Below are positions 28,722-36,880 of a stretch of 64,000 bases of DNA, in pieces (the first letter of the stretch is position 1; every line of letters begins with the position of its first letter). The stretch covers positions 1-64,000 of the forward strand of contig BOKV01000009.1 in NCBI GenBank assembly GCA_016861165.1, read 5' to 3'. The notes beneath the pieces are model-generated. The model saw only the letters and a list, made by a program, of their open reading frames with translations. It was not told the origin of the DNA and did not search any database. A program made the position numbers and the translations under genes. This DNA is from Alphaproteobacteria bacterium. Its GTDB lineage: Bacteria > Pseudomonadota > Alphaproteobacteria > Rhizobiales > Rhizobiaceae.

Positions 28722-29552
28722 ATGTCGATCTATGAGGAACTGTTTTCGCTGGCCGGCAAGAAGGCGCTGGTGACCGGCGGGGCGAGCGGCATCGGCCGGA
28801 TGATCGCGACCGCGCTGGTCCGCGCCGGTGCCGACGTGATGATCGCGTCGCGCAAGGCCGACCAATGCGCGGCGGTGGCCGGCGAACTGACCGAACTCGC
28901 CAACGCGCAGGGCACCGGCGGCCGGGCCGAGGGGTTCGCCGGTGATGTGTCCACCGAAGAAGGGGTGGCGGCGCTGGCCGGCGAGGTGCGCGCGCGCACC
29001 GACGCCCTGCACATCCTGTTCAACAATGCCGGCGCCACCTGGGGCGCGCCGCTCGATGAATTCCCCTACCATGCCTGGGTGAAGGTCCTGAACCTGAACG
29101 TCACCGGCCTGTTCATGCTGACGCGCGACCTGCTGGCGCTGCTGGAAGCGGCCGGAACGGCGCAGGACCCGGCGCGGATCGTCAATCTCGGCTCGGTCAT
29201 GGGAACGGCCGCCCTCGGCGACGGCTCCTATTCTTACGCCGCGTCGAAGGCGGCGGTGCACCATCTGACCCGCATCCTCGCCAAGGAACTGGCGCGCCGG
29301 CATGTGACCGTCAACGCGTTCGCGCCCGGCCCGTTCCAATCGCGCATGACCGCGTTCGCCACCGGCACCGACGAGAAGGCCGCCAGGGTCGCCGCCGGCG
29401 TGCCGCTCGGGCGGATCGGCATGCCCGACGACATCGCCGCCGCGACGCTCTATCTTTGCGGCAGGGGCGGCGCCTATGTGACGGGCGCCATCCTGCCGCT
29501 TGACGGCGGCATCCATGTGCAGACCCGCGAGGGCACGCTGTTCAACCAGTAG
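28722..29552 (+). CDS. SDR-family oxidoreductase
   Basis: A 276-residue classical short-chain dehydrogenase: TGGASGIGR cofactor loop (residues about 19-27), NNAG, the catalytic serine in NLGSVMG, and YSYAASKAAVHH holding YxxxK; the C-terminal LPLDGG is present. Ribosome site GGGAGGG precedes the ATG. It resembles RhlG/3-oxoacyl reductase-like members. It heads an SDR-MaoC-SDR operon that is divergent from TetR and acyl-CoA dehydrogenase, so a hydroxyacyl-CoA dehydrogenase role is plausible. Confidence 0.87.
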   Translation: MSIYEELFSLAGKKALVTGGASGIGRMIATALVRAGADVMIASRKADQCAAVAGELTELANAQGTGGRAEGFAGDVSTEEGVAALAGEVRARTDALHILFNNAGATWGAPLDEFPYHAWVKVLNLNVTGLFMLTRDLLALLEAAGTAQDPARIVNLGSVMGTAALGDGSYSYAASKAAVHHLTRILAKELARRHVTVNAFAPGPFQSRMTAFATGTDEKAARVAAGVPLGRIGMPDDIAAATLYLCGRGGAYVTGAILPLDGGIHVQTREGTLFNQ

Positions 29553-29565
29553 AACCGGTCCGGCC

Positions 29566-30078
29566 ATGCGAGAGCCCGTCTACCGCACCACCCTGCCACT
29601 CGGCCAATTGCTGTCGCGCGTCGGCGAACTGGAGGCCGTTTCCGACTGGATGGTGGTAAGCCAGGAGATGATCGACGGGTTCGCCGATCTGACCGGTGAC
29701 AGGCAGTTCATCCATGTCGATCCGGTCCGCGCCAGGGCGGAGACGCCGTTCGGCGGCACCATCGCCCATGGCTTCCTGACGCTGTCGCTGCTGTCCACGC
29801 TCGCCGCCGGCTGCGTGCCGCGACCGGCCGAGGCGGTGATCGGCATCAACTACGGCTTCGACCGCATCCGCTTTCTGGCGCCGGTGCCATCGGGCAGCCG
29901 CATCCGCGGCCGCTTCAGACTGGTGGAGAGCGGCGAGCGCAAACCGCGCGAACTGTTGTCGCGCCACGAGGTAACGGTCGAGATCGAGGGGATCGAGACG
30001 CCGGCCCTGGCCGCGAACTGGTTGACGCTCGCCGTGCTCGGCGCCCCGGTGGCCGACATCCTCGGAGGAACGACATGA
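29566..30078 (+). CDS. MaoC-family enoyl-CoA hydratase/dehydratase
   Basis: A 170-residue hot-dog fold protein. The hydratase motif is present: FADLTGDRQFIHVDPVRA with the Asp/His pair, then TPFGGTIAHGFLTLSL. These enzymes hydrate trans-2-enoyl-CoA to R-3-hydroxyacyl-CoA. It begins 13 bases after the upstream SDR and overlaps the downstream SDR by four bases (ATGA), so it belongs to one beta-oxidation-like operon. Confidence 0.88.
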   Translation: MREPVYRTTLPLGQLLSRVGELEAVSDWMVVSQEMIDGFADLTGDRQFIHVDPVRARAETPFGGTIAHGFLTLSLLSTLAAGCVPRPAEAVIGINYGFDRIRFLAPVPSGSRIRGRFRLVESGERKPRELLSRHEVTVEIEGIETPALAANWLTLAVLGAPVADILGGTT

Positions 30079-30995
30079 CCATCCGCTTCGACGGCCGCGT
30101 CGCAATCGTCACCGGCGCAGGCAACGGGCTTGGCCGCAGCCACGCGCTCGAACTCGCCCGGCGCGGGGCCAGGGTCGTCGTCAACGATTTCGGCGGTGCT
30201 CGCGACGGCACCGGCGGTTCGCTCACCGCGGCTGAGGCAGTGGTCGAAGAAATTCGCGCAAATGGTCGAGAAGCAATCGCAAACGGCGCCAACGTCACTG
30301 ACGCTGAAGCATGCCATGTGATGGTCGTCGAAGCTGTCCGCAAGTGGGGACGCGTCGACATCCTGGTCAACAATGCCGGTATCCTGCGCGACCGCAGCTT
30401 CGCCAAGATGACGCCAGAGGACTGGCGGGCGGTCATCGATGTGCATCTCAACGGCTCGGCCAACTGCACCCTGGCGGTCTGGAACCAGATGCGCGAGCAG
30501 AATTACGGCCGGGTGCTGATGACCAGTTCGACATCCGGCATCTACGGCAATTTCGGACAGGCCAATTACGGCGCCGCCAAGATGGGCATCGTCGGACTGA
30601 TGAACACGCTGGCCATCGAGGGGGCCAAATACGGCATCCGCGTCAACACGCTGGTGCCAACCGCGGCGACCCGGATGACCGAGGACATCCTCAATGCCGA
30701 GATGCTCGACATGCTGAAGCCCGAATACGTGACGCCGGCGGCGGTGTTCCTGGTCAGCGAGGACGCGCCCAACCGGACGGTGATGTTCGCCGGGGCGGGC
30801 CATTTCTCGACGATGGAGATCCGCGAGAGCAAGGGCGTCCACCTGCCGCCCGGCCGGCGCGACGCCGACTGCGTCGCCGAGCAGTTCGCCGCCATCTCGT
30901 CGATGGCGGATGCCGATATCTACACAGAGGGCCGCAGCCACGCCGTGATGATCCTCGCCGCCGAGGCCGAACAGCGCCGGCAGGCCGGCGGGTGA
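30075..30995 (+). CDS. SDR dehydrogenase, MFE-2-like
   Basis: A 306-residue SDR. Motifs: VTGAGNGLGRSHALELARRG, VVNDFGG (typical of the dehydrogenase part of peroxisomal multifunctional enzyme type 2), NNAGILRD, SSTSGIYGNFGQANYGAAK with the YxxxK pair. The MFE-2 resemblance and the adjacent MaoC hydratase predict R-3-hydroxyacyl-CoA dehydrogenase activity. A short stretch around 30230-30345 (residues about 53-90) is visibly lower in GC than its surroundings. Start overlaps the MaoC stop. Confidence 0.87.
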   Translation: MTIRFDGRVAIVTGAGNGLGRSHALELARRGARVVVNDFGGARDGTGGSLTAAEAVVEEIRANGREAIANGANVTDAEACHVMVVEAVRKWGRVDILVNNAGILRDRSFAKMTPEDWRAVIDVHLNGSANCTLAVWNQMREQNYGRVLMTSSTSGIYGNFGQANYGAAKMGIVGLMNTLAIEGAKYGIRVNTLVPTAATRMTEDILNAEMLDMLKPEYVTPAAVFLVSEDAPNRTVMFAGAGHFSTMEIRESKGVHLPPGRRDADCVAEQFAAISSMADADIYTEGRSHAVMILAAEAEQRRQAGG

Positions 30996-31020
30996 ACGGC
31001 GGCGCCCGTCGCGTGTTCCA

Positions 31021-31821
31021 CTACCGGCGCCGTGGAAACAGGCGATCGAGCAGCCTCAGGCCGCCGTCGCACAGCCGCGCCCACAGCCCGTCGTGGCGAT
31101 CCAGCCACCTGCCGGCATCGGCCAGGAAGATCGCCCAGTAGAGCGCCGCCGCGACAATCGTCATCAGCACCCCCGCCAGCAGCGTGTCGGACAGGAAATG
31201 GCCACCCTGGCCGACGCGGATCAGCGCGGCGACAAGGCCCATGACGATGGTCAGCGCGTAGAATACCGGCCGCCAGGCCGTGGTGACAAAGGCGAGCGCG
31301 ATGAATGCCATCACCATCGAGGCAACCTCGCCGCTGACGAAGGAGCAGTTGTAGTCGCAGGCGCCACCCCAGTGCAGCACGCTGGTGAACGGCTCGCTGC
31401 CGCCCAGTTCGACGATCTCGCGCGGGCGCCAGCGGCCCCAGTGCTCCTTGAGCAGGATGTTGACGAGCAGCAGCGGGCCGGCCAGCGAACAGGCGGCCAG
31501 ATAGAGCCAGCGGCGCGGACCGAAGCCGAACAGGCGGTGCCTGCCGGCCAGCGCCAGCACGCAGGCCACCGCGATGGTAACATACCAAAGCGTGAAGCCC
31601 TTCATGAACGCCTCACGCAGCAGGCGCCAGAACAGCGGCTGGGTCAGGTCGAACACGCCATCGGCGCCGAGGAACAGCCGCGACACCGCGATGTCGAGGC
31701 CCGGCCACGCCGTGAAGACGAGCGCCGTGAGAATACCGACGCCGAGTGCGATGGCGGCCACCTGCGCCGTTTCCCGGCCGCTGGGCAAGCGGGTCCAGAA
31801 AGGGTGGAGCGGCTCGGTCAC
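31021..31821 (-). CDS. PAP2-family lipid phosphatase (LpxE/LpxF-like)
   Basis: A 266-residue membrane phosphatase with about six hydrophobic segments. The three PAP2 motifs are present in variant form: KEHWGRWRP, FVSGEVAS (PSGH position reads VSGE, so the usual His is replaced by Glu) and IRVGQGGHFLSDT with the catalytic His and Asp. The set resembles lipid A phosphatases and phosphatidylglycerophosphate phosphatases acting at the periplasmic face. Twelve bases separate it from the upstream GT39 gene, so both are one transcript. Confidence 0.8.
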   Translation of the reverse strand: MTEPLHPFWTRLPSGRETAQVAAIALGVGILTALVFTAWPGLDIAVSRLFLGADGVFDLTQPLFWRLLREAFMKGFTLWYVTIAVACVLALAGRHRLFGFGPRRWLYLAACSLAGPLLLVNILLKEHWGRWRPREIVELGGSEPFTSVLHWGGACDYNCSFVSGEVASMVMAFIALAFVTTAWRPVFYALTIVMGLVAALIRVGQGGHFLSDTLLAGVLMTIVAAALYWAIFLADAGRWLDRHDGLWARLCDGGLRLLDRLFPRRR

Positions 31822-31833
31822 GGCCGCGCCATT

Positions 31834-33345
31834 CTAGCGGCTGCGGTCGCCGCCTGCATATCCGCGCAGCTTGTAAAGCCAGACATGGCCGATCTCGCCG
31901 GCCGGCGGCGTGGTCTCGCCGACGAATTCGGCATCGGCGAAGGCGGCAATGACCTGGTGCGGGTTGCGCCGGTTGGTGACGTAGAGCACCGGCTCAAGCG
32001 GACGGTCCTGATAGGCGCGGGTCAGCTCGAAATGATCGCCCGCCACGGCGTCATCGCGCCAGGACAGGACCGGCAGCGCCAGGTCGCGCAGGTAATAGGC
32101 CATCAGCGCGGCGAGGCGGCGGTTGTCGACCATCAGCGCGGCGAACTGGTCGGCCGCGGCCCGCTCGCGCACCGCCGAGGCGATCTCGGCCGAGCCGTGC
32201 ATGCGGTGGAACGGTGCCCGCCCCTCCGGCAGCGGCAGTTCGCCCGGCCGGCTGAAGGCGACGGCAACGGCAATGACGGCGAAGACGAACAGGTGGATGC
32301 CCAGCGACAGCCGGTGCCACCACATCGGTATGCGGTTGACCATCAGGTCGGCGACCAGAATGGTGGCGCCGACATAGGTGACCGCCGCCCAGTTGGCATA
32401 GGCCTTGCTGAGCAGCGCCTGGACGGTGATCAGCGCCAGCACCGGTACCGAGAAGGCGAGCAGCAGGAGCTGCTGGCGGTTCATCCCCTCGCGGATCAGG
32501 CGGAGGATCGCCACCAGATAGATGCCGAACAGCACCGGCCCGAACACGCCGAACTGCGAGCCAACAAATTCGGCCAGGCGGGCAAAATGCAGCCGGCCGT
32601 CCCAGCCGATGTTGTCGCCGGTGTGGCCGACCGTGGCGAAGGCGTTCTGTGCGTTCCAGACAATATTGGGGGCGAGCAGCACGCCGCCGATGAGGAGCGC
32701 CAGCCAGAAGCGTGGCCGCGCCAAAAGGTGCGGGCGTTGCGGCGCCGCCAGGCCATGGACGACGGCGCACAGGAGGAAATAGGCCATCGCATATTTCGAC
32801 ATCAGCCCGCAACCCAGCGCCAGCCCGAGGACGATGGCCCAGCCGGTCGAATCCGCCTGCTCGAGGCGGACATAGGCGTAGAGCGCCAGGCTCCAGAAGA
32901 ACAGGAGCGGCACGTCGGTAGAAATCAGCGTCGCCGACAGCGATACGGCGGGCACCGTCAGATAGATCACCGCCGCCCAGAAACCGGTGCGCGTGTCGAA
33001 CAGCTTCGCCGCGGTCAGATAGATGAAGGCGGCGGTTCCGGTGTGCATGAGCGGCGAGGCAAGTCGGACGCAGAACTCCGAATCGCCGCAGATGGCCGTC
33101 ACCGCGCCGATGATCCAGGCCAGCATCGGCGGCTTGGAGAAATAGCCGAAGGCCGGTTCCCTTGCCCAGACCCAGTATTGCGCCTCGTCGAAAAACAGCT
33201 CGGTCGAATTGAACCACAGCGAGACGAGGCGCAGCAGCAGCAGGAAGGCCAGCGCGGCCACCGTGCGTCGCGGCCACGGGTCGGGCAGCGTCCCCAGCGC
33301 CGCGCCGGGGGGTGGCGATCCCACTCTGTGCACTGCCGTCACCAC
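31834..33345 (-). CDS. GT39-family lipid-linked glycosyltransferase (ArnT/RgtD-like)
   Basis: A 503-residue protein with about eleven transmembrane segments of the PMT/ArnT type. The first periplasmic loop carries the catalytic Asp-Glu pair in FFDEAQYWVWAREPAFGYF and the downstream KPPMLAWIIG. Enzymes of this group move a sugar from a polyprenyl phosphate to lipid A or core; in rhizobia the Rgt proteins add galacturonic acid. It lies upstream of the PAP2 phosphatase and is divergent from a GT2 gene that could make its lipid-linked donor. The C-terminal 150 residues form a soluble periplasmic part. Confidence 0.82.
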   Translation of the reverse strand: MVTAVHRVGSPPPGAALGTLPDPWPRRTVAALAFLLLLRLVSLWFNSTELFFDEAQYWVWAREPAFGYFSKPPMLAWIIGAVTAICGDSEFCVRLASPLMHTGTAAFIYLTAAKLFDTRTGFWAAVIYLTVPAVSLSATLISTDVPLLFFWSLALYAYVRLEQADSTGWAIVLGLALGCGLMSKYAMAYFLLCAVVHGLAAPQRPHLLARPRFWLALLIGGVLLAPNIVWNAQNAFATVGHTGDNIGWDGRLHFARLAEFVGSQFGVFGPVLFGIYLVAILRLIREGMNRQQLLLLAFSVPVLALITVQALLSKAYANWAAVTYVGATILVADLMVNRIPMWWHRLSLGIHLFVFAVIAVAVAFSRPGELPLPEGRAPFHRMHGSAEIASAVRERAAADQFAALMVDNRRLAALMAYYLRDLALPVLSWRDDAVAGDHFELTRAYQDRPLEPVLYVTNRRNPHQVIAAFADAEFVGETTPPAGEIGHVWLYKLRGYAGGDRSR

Positions 33346-33608
33346 AAGCTCCGCGCGTCAACCTGCCGGCCAGTTGAGGAGCCCTGTCGGCAACCCGGCC
33401 AACCCTTGCCAATTGCGCGCGTGTATGGGATTTACGCCGCCGCAAGTCAAGCGGCCCGGACCGGCGGCGCGACCGCGCCGGGGTCGCGCCGGCCGGCACC
33501 CAGGAACAGCGCAGCCGCTTGATTCTGAACGTGATCTTGCTGCCCCTGATGGTTCCGCCACGGCGGATTCCGCGCTAGTGGAGACTGCTGTTGGAAGCAC
33601 CGGCCGCC

Positions 33609-34328
33609 ATGCAGATTTCCGTCGTCATTCCGGCGTTCAACGAGGAAGGCAATATCGGCCGGCTGGTCGCGGAGACCTTCGCCGCCGTGCCGCAAGGCAG
33701 GCTCGGCGAGGTGATCGTCGTCGACGACTGCTCCAACGACGGCACGGCGGCCGAAGTGGCCGCGCTCAAGCCGCGCTTTCCCGGGCTGCGGCTCATCCGG
33801 CATCTGACCAATGCCGGCCAGAGCGCCAGCCTGCGCACCGGCATCCTGGCCGCGCGCTATGCCGTCATCGCCCAGATGGACGGCGACGGCCAGAACGACC
33901 CCGCCGACATCCCGGCGCTGCTCGGCCGGCTCGCCACGCCCGGTGACCGTTCCGGCCCGGCGCTGGTGGGCGGTGTGCGCACCCGGCGCAAGGACACCGG
34001 CTCCAAGCGCCTGGCCTCCAGGGCGGCCAACTGGATCCGCGACGCGGTGCTGGCCGACAACTGCCCGGACACCGGCTGCGGCATCAAGGTCTACTGGCGC
34101 GAGGCGTTCCTGCTGCTGCCGTTCTTCACCAGCCTGCACCGCTACCTGCCGGCGCTGTTCCAGAGCTACGGCTACGCCACCGCCTATGCGCCGGTCAACG
34201 ACCGCCCGCGGCTCGCCGGCGTATCGAAATACAACAATCTCGGCCGCGCGCTGATCGGGCTCTACGACCTGTTCGGTGTCACCTGGCTGAGGCGCCGCAC
34301 CAGGGCGCCCGAGTGGCGCGAGGAATAG
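33609..34328 (+). CDS. GT2 glycosyltransferase, polyprenyl-phosphate sugar synthase type
   Basis: A 239-residue GT-A enzyme of the DPM1/ArnC group: VVIPAFNEEGNIGRL at the start, VVDDCSNDGT for nucleotide binding, and the DGDGQNDP metal motif near 90-97. There are no C-terminal membrane segments, as in dolichol-phosphate-mannose synthases and rhizobial RgtE. It likely loads a sugar onto dodecaprenyl or undecaprenyl phosphate for the GT39 enzyme encoded divergently. Start ATG 33609 chosen; a TTG at 33591 is in frame. Confidence 0.83.
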   Translation: MQISVVIPAFNEEGNIGRLVAETFAAVPQGRLGEVIVVDDCSNDGTAAEVAALKPRFPGLRLIRHLTNAGQSASLRTGILAARYAVIAQMDGDGQNDPADIPALLGRLATPGDRSGPALVGGVRTRRKDTGSKRLASRAANWIRDAVLADNCPDTGCGIKVYWREAFLLLPFFTSLHRYLPALFQSYGYATAYAPVNDRPRLAGVSKYNNLGRALIGLYDLFGVTWLRRRTRAPEWREE

Positions 34329-34332
34329 CCGC

Positions 34333-35055
34333 TCAGGCGGTCTCGCCGAGCCCGGCGCCGTTGCCGTCGCTGCCGGCCTGCAGGCGCTTGCGATAGCGCG
34401 CATAGACCCAGATGCCGATGAGCGTCGAGGCGACGAACAGCGCGATGGAGATGGCCACCTGCACGGCCGAGCCGACATTGACGCCGGCGCCCATCAGCGC
34501 GAAGACCAGCGTCTGCGGCACGTAGCCGGCCACCGAGCCCGCCAGGAACGCGGCGAACGGAATGCCGGCAGCGCCGGCGGCGAGGTTGGCGACCAGGTTG
34601 GAGCCGACCGGCAGCAGGCGCAGGATCAAAGTCAGCCAGAAGGTGTCGCGCGCCCAGACCTGGCGGGCCATGTCGACGCGGCCGCGGATGACGCTGTCGG
34701 CGGCATCGCGGAACAGGCGGGCGAAGGAATAGGCGGCAAGGCAGCCGAGCGCGCTGCCGGCGAGCGCGACGAGGAAGCCGCCGGCAAGGCCGAAGAAATA
34801 GGCGGCGAAGAAGCTGACCGCCTGGCGCGGGCCGCCGGCGGCGGTGAACAGGCCTGCGAGAACGAGATAGGCGATCCGGCCGTGCAGCCAGCCGGCGTCC
34901 TCGGCATCGGAAAAGGCGAGGAAATCGAGGATGTCCTCGAAACGGTAGCGGTCGATCAGGAGGCCAGCGGCAACGAGAACGCCGATCAGGATCGCGCCGC
35001 GCACCAGCAGTTTCGGGCCCATCTGCCGGAATGCGGAAAGGATGCGGTTTGCCAT
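34333..35055 (-). CDS. TVP38/TMEM64 (VTT/DedA-like) membrane protein
   Basis: A 240-residue polytopic protein with the VTT-domain pattern: FFAAYFFGLAGGFLVALAGSALG, then FWLTLILRLLPVGSNLVANLAAG with the re-entrant Arg and Pro, and a final pair of spans. VTT proteins are thought to move or recycle polyprenyl phosphate or phospholipids across the membrane. That would fit its place next to the GT2/GT39/PAP2 genes, which use lipid-linked sugars. It converges with the GT2 gene, four bases apart. The frame is open further upstream but without homology. Confidence 0.8.
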   Translation of the reverse strand: MANRILSAFRQMGPKLLVRGAILIGVLVAAGLLIDRYRFEDILDFLAFSDAEDAGWLHGRIAYLVLAGLFTAAGGPRQAVSFFAAYFFGLAGGFLVALAGSALGCLAAYSFARLFRDAADSVIRGRVDMARQVWARDTFWLTLILRLLPVGSNLVANLAAGAAGIPFAAFLAGSVAGYVPQTLVFALMGAGVNVGSAVQVAISIALFVASTLIGIWVYARYRKRLQAGSDGNGAGLGETA

Positions 35056-35190
35056 TTCGTTGCCCGGAACTCTCCCGCCGGCCGGCGCCGGCGACTGACT
35101 AGCAACCCGGCGCGGCGACCGCAAACGAAAAGGTGCCCCGGCGCCTTGCCCGGAAGCGCCGGCGACGGCGGCCAGCGATGCATTGTGCCC

Positions 35191-35235
35191 CGGGATCCCC
35201 CAGGGATCGCCCGGGGATCGCCCCCGGGGATCGCC
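35191..35235. repeat. Four short tandem GGGATC units
   Basis: GGGATC starts at 35192, 35203, 35214 and 35227, each flanked by C/G-rich spacers, between the divergent VTT and kinase genes. Spacing of 11, 11 and 13 bases is about one helical turn. It may be a multi-site binding region or slippage. Confidence 0.55.
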
Positions 35236-35301
35236 GTGCGGCCGCGACTTGACGGCGCCAGCCCCGCCCGGCACTGTTGGCGCGACGAGGAGGAGACCGG
35301 C

Positions 35302-36348
35302 ATGACCGAAAGCCCGCATCTGCTGGATGACAGCGTGCTGGCGCCGTGGCTCGAAACCCATGTCGAAGGCTTCAGCGAACTGCACGAAATCCGCAAGTTC
35401 GATACCGGCCAGTCCAATCCGACCTACATGATCGCCGCCGACAGCGGCCGATATGTGCTGCGCGCCAAGCCACCGGGCGAGCTCCTGAAGACCGCCCACC
35501 AGGTCGACCGCGAATACCGGGTGATGAAGGCGCTGCAGGCGACCGGCGTGCCGGTGCCCAGGGTTTACGCGCTAAGCGAGGAGGACTCGCCGATCGGGCG
35601 GATGTTCTTCGTGATGGAATATCTCGACGGGCGCATCTTCTGGGACCCGGCACTGAAGGAGATCGTCGGCGCGGATGCCCGGCGCGTGCGCGGCCAGATC
35701 TACGATTCGATGAACGCCGCGCTCGCCGCGCTCCACAACGTCGATGTCGAGGCGGTCGGTCTTGGCGATTTCGGGCCGCGCGGCAACTATTTCGAGCGCC
35801 AGTTCAACCGGTGGCGCAAGCAGTATGCGGCAAGCGAGATCGAGCGCCACGACGACATCCACCGGCTGATCGACTGGCTAGAGCCGCGCATTCCCGCCGA
35901 TGACGGCGCCGTCGCGCTCGTCCATGGCGACTATCGGCTCGACAACATGGTGTTTGCCCGCGACAGCGCCCGAATCCTCGGCATTCTCGACTGGGAGCTG
36001 GCGACGCTTGGCCATCCGCTCGCCGATCTCGCCTATCAGTGCATGCAGTTGCGGCTGCCCCATTCTGGCGGCTTTCGCGGGCTCGGCGGCATCGACCGGG
36101 CGGCCGCCGGGCTGCCGAGCGAGGCCGAATATGTCGCCGCCTATTGCCGGCGGCGCGGCATCGGCGAAATCGCCAACTGGGAGGTCTATCTCGCCTTCTC
36201 GTTCTTCCGGCTGGCCGCCATCCTGCAGGGCGTCTACCGGCGCTATGTCGACGGCAACGCGTCGAACCCGCAGACGGCACAGGCCTATGGCCGGGCGGTG
36301 CCGCAGCTCGGCGCGATCGCGGCGCAGATCATCAAAGAGGGGGCGTGA
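35302..36348 (+). CDS. APH-type phosphotransferase, ACAD10/11 N-terminal-like
   Basis: A 348-residue kinase of the aminoglycoside-phosphotransferase fold. The nucleotide part has TGQSNPTYMI and YVLRAKPPGELL; the catalytic loop is VALVHGDYRLDNMV and the metal site GILDWELATLGHP. These stretches match the kinase half of human ACAD10/11 and the LvaA-type kinases of 4-hydroxy-acid degradation, not antibiotic-resistance enzymes. It probably phosphorylates a 4-hydroxyacyl-CoA; the partner dehydrogenase could be the product of 26643-27884. Ribosome site AGGAGGAG is 8-9 bases before the ATG. Confidence 0.85.
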   Translation: MTESPHLLDDSVLAPWLETHVEGFSELHEIRKFDTGQSNPTYMIAADSGRYVLRAKPPGELLKTAHQVDREYRVMKALQATGVPVPRVYALSEEDSPIGRMFFVMEYLDGRIFWDPALKEIVGADARRVRGQIYDSMNAALAALHNVDVEAVGLGDFGPRGNYFERQFNRWRKQYAASEIERHDDIHRLIDWLEPRIPADDGAVALVHGDYRLDNMVFARDSARILGILDWELATLGHPLADLAYQCMQLRLPHSGGFRGLGGIDRAAAGLPSEAEYVAAYCRRRGIGEIANWEVYLAFSFFRLAAILQGVYRRYVDGNASNPQTAQAYGRAVPQLGAIAAQIIKEGA

Positions 36349-36438
36349 GGCGCCGCCGGGGCGCAATTTGCCTGAAACCACGGGGGCGTGCGTTTCGTAG
36401 GGTCTCAGAAGAGCTCTTTTTCGCCGGGAGGACCGAAC

Positions 36439-36879
36439 ATGCCAGCCACCTTGCGCACCATCGTCATCCTTGCCGCCGCGGTGATCGTCGGCGCACTGGC
36501 CGCGCCTGCCATGGCACAGAATATCGCCGAAGCCGACGCCCGCGCCGTGCAGTCGGTCATCGACAGCCAGATCGGCGCCTTCCGAGCGGGCGACGACCAG
36601 AAGGCCTATTCGTTCGCCGCGCCGGGCATCAAGGCGGTCTTCCCGACCGTCGAGCGGTTCATGGCGATGGTCAAGGGCGGCTACCAGCCGGTCTACGACC
36701 CGCAATCCTACCGCTTCGGCCGCAACCTCCTGGTCGGCGACCAGGTGCACCAGGAGGTGATCATCACCGACCGGCAGGGCAAGCTGTGGCAGGCGGTCTA
36801 TACGTTGAGCCAGCAGAAAGACGGCTCGTGGAAGATCACCGGGGTCAAGCTCAACCCGTTCACCGGCCAGTCGGTATAG
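36439..36879 (+). CDS. DUF4864 exported protein
   Basis: A 146-residue protein with a signal peptide (core IVILAAAVIVGALAAPAMA, cleavage near 28) and a DUF4864 domain (AVQSVIDSQIGAFRAGDDQK, AYSFAAPGIKAVFP). The fold is NTF2-like; no enzyme activity is known. Ribosome site GGGAGGA precedes the ATG by six bases. It ends one base before the convergent tgt gene. Probably periplasmic. Confidence 0.85.
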   Translation: MPATLRTIVILAAAVIVGALAAPAMAQNIAEADARAVQSVIDSQIGAFRAGDDQKAYSFAAPGIKAVFPTVERFMAMVKGGYQPVYDPQSYRFGRNLLVGDQVHQEVIITDRQGKLWQAVYTLSQQKDGSWKITGVKLNPFTGQSV

Positions 36880-36880
36880 G

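Noticed and set aside
35302..36348. Aminoglycoside-resistance kinase
   Set aside because: The sequence blocks match ACAD10/11-type kinases, not APH resistance enzymes.
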